A DNA stretch of 64,000 nucleotides from assembly GCA_013398295.1 (NCBI GenBank), contig VZSF01003923.1:241214-305213 (forward strand), read 5' to 3'. Every line of letters begins with the position of its first letter. Position 1 is the stretch's first letter. The notes beneath the pieces are model-generated. The model did not search any database, was not told where the DNA came from, and saw only the letters and a program-made list of their open reading frames with translations. The stretch is from Chionis minor (taxonomy: Eukaryota; Chordata; Aves; Charadriiformes; Chionididae). A program made the position numbers and the translations under genes. Below, one piece after another: positions 26,701 through 38,700 of the stretch.

Positions 26701-29700
26701 CTAGACAGAAACAAACCAGAAAGGTGGAAATTCAGAGAGATTCCTCTGACGTGGTGTTTTAATATCACTATCATTCTGTAAAGCAATTCTGTAAAGCAAC
26801 ATCAGCATCTTAAAACATGATTGGGTATTGCCCTCCTTTCTTTCCCATCTTTTACGTGATGAGACCATGTGGTGTTTTACACTGGAGCCTGATTTGCCTG
26901 ACTAATTGTAAAAATCTGTATGGATGTATAAACCCCAGCCCCCTTTGTCTCTTCTGTTGCTGAAGACACCGCCAACGGAGTTAGAGAAATCCAGGGTGTG
27001 ATTTCTTTCCCGCTGGAGGAGACATTTCAATAGGTCGGATGTACCATGACCTATCAGCAGTTACTCCTCTGCAACGACTCCAAAGGGAGCTCAGGGGGTG
27101 CATCTCAGCTGCAAACATCCCTAGTGTGGGTGTATGAAGAGAAAGAAGCAGGTCTTTGCTCTGGGACATCACCCCATCATCTCCATCTGTGGACCAGCTG
27201 TACTTCATCCACCTTGTCAATTTATAGCCTTGACTAGGGAACAGCATCCCAGGTGCACCATCCCAGGAAAAAGAGGAGGACATAATTCAGGTCCTGTTTC
27301 CCCACGTGACTAACTCACAAATCTCCTCACACAATGTCCCTCTACATCCTCATCGGCTTTGTCATGTTGGTGAGCAGACTGGGGAGGAGCTGAGGTTCTG
27401 CCCGTGCCCCAGCTACTGGGTTAGGAGGGGACAGAAACAGCATGATGCGAGTGGGGAGCAGACACCAGGAGAAGCACCCATCATAGGCCTCCTCGGTCCC
27501 CTGAATAGCCAGCAAAAGACAAAAATTGGGGATTTGGAAGCAGAAGAACTTCTCCAGCCCATGGTGGAGCACCTACAGCAGCTGCAACAGCAGTTCAAAC
27601 CTTCAGGGTGGAACAGTTTTAGAGAGAGTCAGGACTTCACCTCCAGCCTACCATGAGGGAAACGTAGCTGTTGGGTTGGGACATGACCTGTGCGTTGTCC
27701 TCTGCTCACCTTTCACCTGTATTTTGAATTCTTGCTTGTCACTCTTTGTCTGGCAAGTGTACATGGCAGTGTCTGTGCTCTCGGCCAGGTTCACCGTCAG
27801 GGTCCTGGATGCCCCCTCACTCTTGATCTCATATTTCTTGCTCGCCTTGATTTCTGTTCCGTCCTTGAACCACTTCACTGCGGCGGTTTCAGGCGTTACT
27901 GAAGTAGTCAGCGTGATGCTTTCATGCTCTTGAACAATGAGAGGCTCTTTCTGGACAACTTGCTTTTCAAATTTAGCTTCTGGTTCTAAGAAAGACATTA
28001 AAATAGGAAACTAATAACTTAATGCTCAAATCCTTAGCACACAGCAATTTTCTATTCTCTCTTCATGACTCGCAACACCAGCTCATCCGTAATCTGTAAT
28101 AACCCAGGGAATATGGCTGAATACTTGTGCCTGATAGAATCTTTTGCTGAGTGGGGAGAAAGAAAATGGTCTGTCAGGTAACCCAGAGCTTTTGCTTCGA
28201 AGAGAAGCAAAGGAAAGAAAATGCAAATACATGTTTTATCTGCTGCCCACAAAAAAACTCGTTTCTTAGAAGTGAAATGCCCTGTATAATTCTTTTCTCT
28301 CCCATTTTTAGGATTTTAGACCAAATTAAGAAGAAATATTCATATGCTAAACCTGAATTTATGACCTGTTTTCTTTTCTGTTTGCTCTACTACTTTTCTC
28401 TGGGCCTCTTCTCTATCTCGTACAGCACTTTGCCACAAAACTGGGCATTTTTGGGGCACGCACAGCAGCAGACCAGCTTTTCTTAGCCACCATTCTCTCT
28501 ATTGCTGCTCTTCAAAACTTCCCACTTCTACTTTCATCTCCCCACCGCTGGAACAGGTTGGCTGATGGGGTGCACAAAGGAGATAAGCAAAAAACAACAC
28601 AGCATTTCCATAACCAAAAAAAAAACCTTCAGGTGGATTTCCCCCCTCTACACTGCTAGATTAAAAAGGCCAAATTAATGCCTGACGTGCTTCACTGATG
28701 TTGCTCCAGGGGAAACGGTGGCTGCACCGTGGCCACCAGGAAGAGTATCCAGTTTTCCTCTAAGTTACACAAATTGCTGCTCAAAAATGCCCCTCAAAAT
28801 GAGTACTCACCAGTTGGTTCCAACTTGAAGGTCAGCTTCTGGCCTGCGGCCTCACAGGTGTATTCTCCAGCATCTTTCTTCTCCAGCTGCTCTATAACCA
28901 GGCGCCGGGTTTTGCCCACAGTTTCTATTTTGAATTTTCTGGAGGAAACAAGCAGTCTTCCATCCTTGTACCATTTCACTTCAGTTGCGTCCTGTGCTAC
29001 CTCACAGCTGAGCGTGGCACTTTCTGTCAGGATGGCGTTCACCTCCTTCTGGACCTTTTCCTGGTTTATAAATGCAGGTTTGGGCTCTGAAGGGAGAAAA
29101 GGAAGAAAACATTGATTGAGGGATTAAAATGAGATCAGTCTTACAGGTTTCTGTGCAGACATTTGGAAAATATTGAGGTTGCCACTTGACCAAACCAATT
29201 GCCTTCACTGGGCATTATCTACCCTTCTGTGTGACCGAATCATAATGTGGAAGCCAGGGAAACCAAAAGCCTAAAAATGGAGAGGACCAAGTGGGTCCTT
29301 GACATCAATCCTATGGTTGCAAACCACCATGCAAAAAATATTTAATTCAGATGTTCCCAAAGAACACCTTGTCCTGCATATCACCAAAAGCTCACCGATT
29401 CCTTTTACTTCAGACCTACAGTAAAACGTCAAGGTCACAAATACAGCACTGTGGGCTTCGTGAACAGACTCTTCATGGTCTCTTCCACTGCCACAAATGT
29501 GACTTTCAACAGAAGAAAGGAACTAGAATCTCCCCACAGTGTTCAGGGAGGCCAGGATCATGGCTGGCAAGGTACCCAAGCAGCGTCTTTTTTGCAGCAC
29601 CAACAGTCCCTTTAGCGTCACACACTTGAAGCTGCTTCGGGTCATGTGAATCCTCTTCCAAAAGATAAATCGCTGGGAATCTTTCATGACAAAGGGACAT

Positions 29701-32700
29701 TTGGCACCTGGCAGAAGTAGTAAGGCATCTCAGAAGGGTGAGATCTCAAACACACAACAGCACAGATTCGGAAAAAGTGCTGAGTTTTCAACCCATCGTG
29801 ACGAGCACTGCCGCCAAAATTGCAAGTTTCGGCATGGAAAGCATATTCCAGCCTCTCAGTTTTCAGAAATGGGATGGTAAATCTAACAAGAAATGGATTT
29901 TTGAATGGCTCTTTCCTTTCAAGAGATTCAGTGCACAAGAATTAACTTCTGGGACTCCAGAAACTGGTGAGATCTCACTAAATATTGATTATTATTTCTA
30001 TTATATTTATATCTGCAATTATTATATGCACAAACTAAGAATGAGATAGGCCTTTGTGCCGTGCTAGAGACAAATATTCACATTTCTGCAAGTCCAGGCA
30101 ACCAGGTACAGAAAATCAGGTGAACCCTACAGGGTGCAACAAAGCCCAGACTATTTCAACAGAGTCATTGCAACGGAGTAATAGTTACTACACGTACTAC
30201 TTTACTACGCTCTACTGTAATGCAGACAAGATATGTCTCACCTGTGACGTCAATCTTGAAGGTCAGTTTCTGGCCAGCAGCCTCGCAGGTGTACTCCCCA
30301 GCATCCTTCTTCTCCACCTGACCCACCACCAGGCGACGCGATTTGCCCTCCGACTCCACCTTGAACTTCTTGCTCACGGTGATCAGTTTCCCCTCCTTGT
30401 ACCATTTCACCTCCGTCTTCTCCTGGGCCACCTCGCAGCTCAGCGTGGCGTTTTCTGAGAGTGCAGCTTTCACCTCCTTCTGCACCTTCTCCTTGTTTGT
30501 GAACACAACTTCTGGCTCTGAAAAGAGAGAGAATTTCAGAGTGTCTCCAAGATATGACGTTGCTAATCCCATTATTATCCTTTACATGTAACACTGGAAA
30601 GCAAGCCTCTGACTTAGAATCATAGAATCACTTGGGTTGGAAGAGACCTTCAAGATCATCGAGTCCAACCATAAACCTATGCCAAAACCACCCCTAACCC
30701 ATGTCCCTCAGCACCACGTCTGCCCGGCTTTTAAATACCTCATGGGATGGTGATTCCACCACCTCCCTGGGCAGCCTGTTCCAATGCTTGATAAAATTGA
30801 CAATTGACTTGACAATACACATCTAGAGCTATTAGAAGAACATTCAGACTGCTCTGTGGTGAGGTTTTTTTGTGTTTGTTTTGTTGGTCTGTTGTGGTTT
30901 GTTTCTTAAAGCAGCTTTTTGTTGCTTTGTCACAAATCACACTAAGATTAGTCTATTTATGGCAGCAAGCTAGGAGATCATCCGGATCGTTTGTATGGCA
31001 GGCCCTAGTCAAAGCAAGATACATTTTACTGGAAGCTGAGTGGAAACAAATGAATTCTTAGTGGGAGGAATGGTCCCTTACTGTTTCACAGCCCCAAATC
31101 ATTGATCCCTTTTGCTCCCAGTAGCTGCACCTGCTGCCCTTACTGTCCTATTGGCACTAGGCAACTTTCTTCAGTGCCAAGACTGCCAAGACCAGGACTT
31201 ACATGTTCAGGACTGTGTTATTACTTCCCAAGCAACCTTGCAAAAAGCCCAGCCCATCTCACATTCTTACATCCAAATGGTGAAATCCCCTTGTTCTCCA
31301 GTAGCCACCCTAGTCAGCCCACTTGCTAGAGCACCAGGAGGCAGGGAGCAAGTTGGAAAGCCAAACCATTCTCCTACTCTACAGCCCCAGCAGGGCGATG
31401 CGTCTGAAATGAGCCTCAGTGACACTTTATTTCCCTAGTTGCCATTTACCTGATGCCTTCGAGAACCTTAACATATTTCAGGCCTGTCATATCCAACCCC
31501 CAGGCTGAAATGAGCTCTTCCAAGAAAAAAAAAAAAGTGAGCGGACATCAAGCAGACACCCAACGGCTCTCCACCACGACCCTTCTCCAAAACACACGGA
31601 GAATCAGCTGTGTTGCAGAATTGTTCTGGCTGTACCAACATGTGGGGATGGAGACGTGTGATTAGTACCTTCCTTTCCACAGCCCTGTACCTACAATGAT
31701 GGGTAGCTTAAAGTTTTTTCAAGGATTGAGCTCCTCTTATTAAGGATTTTATGAAGTTTTACATTGCAGATATAGAGAGAACTGTATTTGTAACACTTTG
31801 TCCCATTTCTCAATCAGAGCTGGGCCACCTCAATCATGTTCTCCAAAGATTTGAAGCATATGAGGAAAAACTCTTATGAAATAATATTCATTTCTCTAGA
31901 TGTTCTAGAAATAGGAAGGATGGGAGAAATAATCTTATCTGACCTTTGACATCGATCTTGAAGGTCAGTTTCTGGCCAGCAGCCTCGCAGGTGTACTCCC
32001 CAGCATCCTCCTTCTCCACCTGACCCACCACCAGGCGACGCGATTTGCCCTCCGACTCCACCTTGAACTTCTTGCTCGCGGTGATCAGTTTCCCCTCCTT
32101 GTACCATTTCACCTCCGTCTTCTCCTGGGCCACCTCGCAGCTCAGCGTGGCGTTTTCTGAGAGTGCAGCTTTCACCTCCTTCTGCACCTTCTCCTTGTTT
32201 GTGAACGCAACTTCTGGCTCTGAAAAGAGAGAGAATTTCAGGGTGTCTCCAAGATACGACGTTGCCCAACGCCGTTATCATCCTTTACAGGTAACACTGG
32301 AAGGCAAGCCTCTGACTTGACAATACACATCTAGAGCTACTGCTAGAACATTCACACTGCTCTGCAGGGAGCTTTTGTGCTTTGGTTTGGGTTTTGTGTG
32401 CAGATAGTGGGAAGACACCCTACCATTCTTCACCACAACACTGATTCTCTGCAGTTCACCGTGAATCAGCTGCATTGCAGAGCTCTTCTGGTCGCACCAA
32501 CACGAGGGGATGGAGATGCGCAATCATTACCTTCCTTTTCACCGCCCGGTTCCTACAGACACGGGTAGCTCCCAAAGTCTCTCAAGCGTGCAACTCCCTG
32601 TTTTAAGGCTTGTATAATGCTTGACATAGAAGATACATAGTAATATTCATTTTTTCTAAGTATTCCAGAAACAGGAAGGCTGGGCCAAAGAATCTTGTCT

Positions 32701-35700
32701 CACCTGTGACGTCAATCTTGAAGGTCAGTTTCTGGCCAGCAGCCTCGCAGGTGTACTCCCCAGCATCCTTCTTCTCCACCTGACCCACCACCAGGCGACG
32801 CGATTTGCCCTCCGACTCCACCTTGAACTTCTTGCTCGCGGTGATCAGTTTCCCCTCCTTGTACCATTTCACCTCCGTCTTCTCCTGGGCCACCTCGCAG
32901 CTCAGCGTGGCGTTTTCTGAGACTGCAGCTTTCACCTCCTTCTGCACCTTCTCCTTGTTGACAAATGCATCTTCTGCCTCTGTGTCGTGGTTTGGGCAGA
33001 TTTAGAAAATTAATCTTTCACACACCCACCCTTCCCAAATGCACACGTTAGTCTTTGGATTGTGCTGCTGAAGATGGATTTTCCATTCACATTCCCTTCC
33101 AACACTTCCAACTGAATATTAATATTTCAATTACATCAAGTGCTGCTGCAGGACTCCTTCACTGGTAGTCCAAGACAGCTTACATGGCCTCAAAGTTGCT
33201 TTTATTTTCACTGCTATCATACTCCAAAACCTGCAGAAAAGAAGTTCACATGTCCCAGTGTCCAGCTGCACACCAGCGCAGCCTGGAAGACGTCTATTTG
33301 CTGTAAGAAAACAAGCATTCAATTGTCCAAATGACCCAAGAGCTGCCATTTGCTTTGCCAGCAAAATCAACGCTACTCTTGGGAAACAAGTTTTATGAAC
33401 CTATTCTGTGTCTCTGTCTTTATTTCTTGAATGTTCCAAAGATGCATCATCCCAGAACTACGTTTCTGTAACACATGAAAATTAGCCAGCCCCCATGGTA
33501 TTTGCTTGGCACTGCACCATGCCAGAATCAAAAGGAAATCTAATATATGATCTCCTCAATTTGCTTTAAATTCATCAAGACCCAACTGAGGGATGTCAAG
33601 GTTAAATCCTGTTCTTGCTAATGTCACAGTGAAGAGACCTGCTTTCCTCAACTACTGCTTCTGACACCACCAGTTCTAGTATTTCAGTCGGCAGAGGCCA
33701 TAATAAAAAAATTCCTCCATAACAAAGCGACACTTTATTTAAGGAAGAAGCATTCGCAAGAGGCCTTGTGCACTGAAGATTTACTATATCCTTCAATTTC
33801 TCCTGCAATTATTGAATTCTCATCTTGCTATCAGTGTATCTCCACCATACTGCTAGGGAAATTCCGCAATTATCTTCAGCCTGCCGTGGGTTTGGACTGT
33901 GGAAGTCCACTGCATCCTTAGCTTTCAAAGAAGGGAGACAGATCTAACAGTTTGAACACAACCACGTGACTAAGCCAGCAGAATTTAAATTCTGGCTCCA
34001 TCACTGCCTGCTGAGATGGAATTTGCCAAGCCACCTAACTTTTCTCTCCTTCAGTTTTTTCAGGATATAAATCAGAGATAAAGCCAATTCACTCACCCGT
34101 GACGTCAATCTTGAAGGTCAGTTTCTGGCCAGCAGCCTCGCAGGTGTACTCCCCAGCATCCTTCTTCTCCACCTGACCCACCACCAGGCGACGCGATTTG
34201 CCCTCCGACTCCACCTTGAACTTCTTGCTCGCGGTGATCAGTTTCCCCTCCTTGTACCATTTCACCTCCGTCTTCTCCTGGGCCACCTCGCAGCTCAGCG
34301 TGGTGTTCTCCTTCAGCACTGCCTTCACCTCCTTTTGCACTTTGTCTTTGTGTTCAAACGCATCATCTGCAAGATTGGAAAGAAGGAAAAATCTGGAAAA
34401 AAGCCCATGAAAATTAAAGCTTTGCCTCCAAGACCACATGGTACTGGGTTTTCAATGGGAGACCCCTGGTAGTTTACAGTTTCAATAAAGCAGCTGTAAA
34501 ATTAAAAAAAAGCTACTAGAGTCAGAGTTAAGCACGTGCTTGAGGAAGCACGGGCAGGAACAGCTTGCTTCCAGACAGCACAGTTTCCAGCTGCTGCTCA
34601 TTTGGGCAGCAAGAGGAACTGCCGCGGTGATCCTTAGGCTTACACCAGCTTTTCTGCACCCACTCTGCAGGCCAAGCAGGATGGGCCCTCTTGGGGAAAC
34701 AGGGCATGTCCTGGTCACTCGCAGAAAAGATTGGGCTGCACGTTCACAGGATATTCTCCAGGCAGAATCCTTCCTTTGCCAGCACTGTCCTCATATTTGG
34801 GTCCAAGTAAAATTCAGGAAAAAAAAACCAAAAACAACACTATAAGGGTTATGAAATAGACGCATAACAGCTGGAGTACCTTCACAAAGATTTATATGGA
34901 GTTGTGTCCTTACAGGACAGCATCACTTCCCAGATATATTCTACAGATCATGTACTACTAATAGTATAAAATCCCAGCCATAAAACAATTTAGGTTAGGA
35001 GTGATCTCTGGAGGTAATCCAGCCCCACTTCCCCACTCACAGCAGATAAAATTACACCGAGTTACTCAGGGCCATATCCCATTAAGTTCTGAATATCTCC
35101 AGCGATGGAGATCCCACAGCCTCAAGGCTCCTCTTCCAGAGCTTGACCACCCTCATGGTGCAACTCCTTCCTAATATCTTTTCAGAACGTCCCATGTTCC
35201 ACCTTGTGTACTTTGCCTCTTCCCCTACCACCATGCATCGTTGAGAAGAATGTGGAGCTGTGGACTTTATATCCTCCCATTAGATAGTTGCAGGCTGCAA
35301 TGAAAGTTCCCTTTTGCCTTCTCTTCTCCAACCTGAACAAATATGACACGTTCTTCAGCCCCCTAATGATCTTGGTTGCCTCTGCTGGATCTGTGCCAGC
35401 AGCATCTTGCATTTCCATATGTAATAGCTGTCAAATTCTCCAATCAGGCAGATGCTGAATTAAGAACAGTAATTTGATTTTAGGCTTGGTTTTGGCAAAT
35501 TCCAAGAACATAATTTTAGTAGCCGGGCATGGGATACAGGGATTGTAAGATGATCTAGTCTAAGGCAAATAGAGGAATTACCAAAAATATCTCTGTAACA
35601 CACTTATTTAGAACTAGCAAACCTGTATGAATTATGATAACTGATTAAGGAAGAAAAGAGGAACAATTTGTTCAAGACTCAATGTGGGACCTGCTATCTC

Positions 35701-38700
35701 CCCACTAAAGTGTTCAGAATCTACATCTTTCTTCGTGGAAAAGCAGGAAGGAAAAGATCAGCCAGGGCAGCTAAAAACCATGTAACTGCCTTTTAAAATC
35801 CTTTAAAAGCACAAATAAGGAATGGAGAAAAGGAGAACTCTGCTGGAAAGTCGTGTCTCTGGGATCAGGAACTGATTTGCCAAAAGCCAGGCTGGATCCA
35901 AGCTCATGAAGGAGGTGAAGACACCTAAGCAAGGGGTACTCGAGCAGCAGATACATTTGCAAACAAGGGAAGAAGCGGGGTCATGATGCAAAGAGTGGGT
36001 TTCATGTTTCAGAGCTCTTCGTACCACACTTCTGAAGAAAACAAACCAATGCTCCTAAACAGTGTTTTCCCACAGTCTAATTTGTTCATTTTGGCTCTTA
36101 CCCTCACTCTAGGTAGACGTTTTGCCCTTCAGTACAAAGCGGTGGAGGTTATACAAGGAGGCTGAGCGAGGGACTCCTAGGCTCAAGCCTTCTGTTCCAC
36201 CCAGGGCAACTCTCTCCAGTGGGAGCTTTCAGTTTGAACTTCCCTGAGGGGAATGCTAATTCTTACACCGAGTCTAGTCAGTGCTCCTGCTCAGCTGCAT
36301 CTTTAAGCAACAGCAAGGTGAAAAAAAAAAAAGGTGATCTAGGGTTAGAGCACAGAGGGTCAGAAGACCCATTTTCCAGTTCTGGTTCTACAGCATACTC
36401 TTCCTTGGTGGTCTTGAAAGAGAACGCAAACGACTCCCAACATTTCTGCCTTTAAAGTCATGTCCTGGTTTGAGGTAAAACAGGACCAATTTTGTTCAGT
36501 AACTCTGCTTTCTAACTAGGCCTCTTCTAGCTGCTGGAATTAACAGCATGTTGTGCAGAAAACTGCTCTTTCTCAGAGTGATAAGACTCATGTTTATAGC
36601 TGATGCCAAGGCACGAGATGCAGAGGCCCTTGCTTAGACTTACTGCGATAACGACCAAGGCCAGACACCTTGTTATTTGCCCTGTTGGAGGGTTGGAAGC
36701 AGAGAGGCGTAGAGGGGTCCCATCTGTGGGGAGGAGCAGACAGGACAGGTGACCCAAAACTGACCAAACAGTGTATTCCATCCCATCTGCATCATGCTCA
36801 GTATAAAAGCTGAGGGATCAAAGGGTCAGCACGGCTTCGGCTTCCGGCTTCGCCTTCTTCTCCAGCTTGCTNTGGGCTGATCCGGCCCAAACCCACGACA
36901 AATCACCAGAAAATATCTCAGTGACAAGCGGGAGCCTATTCTTCTCTGCTTCCCTTTGCTGCATTTACCCATTTGCAAAATCTGAGTAACGGCCTCTCCT
37001 GGGCAGCAATGGCCTTGGGCAGCACTCGTCTACACCTGCCGGAGAAACCGCCTGTCCCCCTTTCCACAGCACTAAGTACCTCAAAGCCTGTGATATGAAA
37101 AACACTTCCATGAGGCAGGACACACTTCCTATCCCTATTTACAGAGATCATGTGAGATGCTGAGTAGATCGGTGACAGTGATGTCCCCGCTACGTCAACC
37201 TGAAGACGACGGGGATATTTCCTAAAAAAGCTCACTCCCAGTGTCCAAGCCATGGGATTTTCTCTCATGAATATGTCTGTTTCTCAGGAGCCCTAAAAGC
37301 AGGCCAGTCTTTGGGTTTTCATCCAAAAGCCTCATGCAACCAGCTGTAATTTCTCTCAAGAGCTTTCCTTGCTCAGAGAAACACCTTTGGGCTAAGCTGC
37401 AAGCACAAACAACTGCTGAGAGCACTTGAGAGCTTTGTTGCATCCAGCAGAAGCTAAAGTTCTCCTAGTCCCAGATGAGAAGATCTTCCCACAGGAAGCT
37501 AAGAAGAGCTCTTCCCTCAAACAGTGTGGTAAGACCCTTTGCTAATTTCTGCCTTTCACAGTTTCATTTATAATCTGGTATGATTTTTCTGACAGCTTCC
37601 GCTATCATAGGCACCCACTGTTTGAATTAACGATCTCACAGTCTCACCCTGCACTACTGCTACAACCTGCACAGAGCTACAGAAAAGAGTCACGTAACTG
37701 AATCATGGGATAAGTATTACCACAGTTTTTCTGGCCATCCACAGAGGACAACGAGGCAAATTTGTCTCCAGTGTCCTTGTAGGGTCACCCCCCAGCAATG
37801 TATACTGCAGAATGCGGACATGGCAGAGCAAGCAGAATGAAAACCATGAAGTTTGTACCTCAGCAAGACCCACAACTGACGGTCGGGCGAATCTCAGGGC
37901 TGTAACATCATGCTTTTACTCAGGCCACACTGGGAGCAGCCCAGCCACAAACCACCTCCAGCGTGGAAGATACAGGACCACATTCACTGCTGGGTCCAAA
38001 ATAAAAAGCTCGAGGTAGGACTGGTGTACAAGGCTGCAGAGATGCACACCCTTCTAAAAAGACTTGGTTAGATTCTAGAGTTGAGTAAATCCTTGCTCCA
38101 AATCCAATTGTATTTTCCCACATCCCTTCCTGCGACATGCTTTTAATTGCATGCATCTTTAAGGTTTTCTTCTGGTCCACAACCAGGAAAAAAAGACCTA
38201 CATCAAACGTAGGTGTTTTTTCCTCATAACCCTTTCAAGCAAGACGGAGGCAAGGAAGATGAAAAAGGAAGTACTATGTAATATTTTCCACAAAAATAAC
38301 TGTCAGCAAGGACAGAAATGTATGCATTGATGATTCACCAGCATACACAAACTACTGGATACCGATGTGAACTCACCCTAGAAATCATATACGTTGTGCA
38401 ATTCCTCAAAAAGTCATAATGGTAAATTCTCTCAGCAAAGCCATGTCTTGTACAGATGTGGCAGAAAAACTCTATCCCACCAGAGATAGAAACTACAGAT
38501 TCTTAGAGTGGAACTACAGACTCTGCAGTGTAGACAGATTGTTGTATGCTTTTCTTGTTCATACATCATTTTTCTTTATAACCATTCCTGCTCAAAATCA
38601 GGAAAAAAATACTAGCCTAAGCAGACTTTTGTCTTTCCCCAAGCACCGAACCACACGCGCTTAATATTGACCTATAAGAATAAGCACTTAACTTCTGTTG

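Noticed and set aside
28811..29086. Exon 15 as a pseudogenised array copy
   Set aside because: It is open, has both cysteines, the right length and good splice sites, so it is a diverged working exon.
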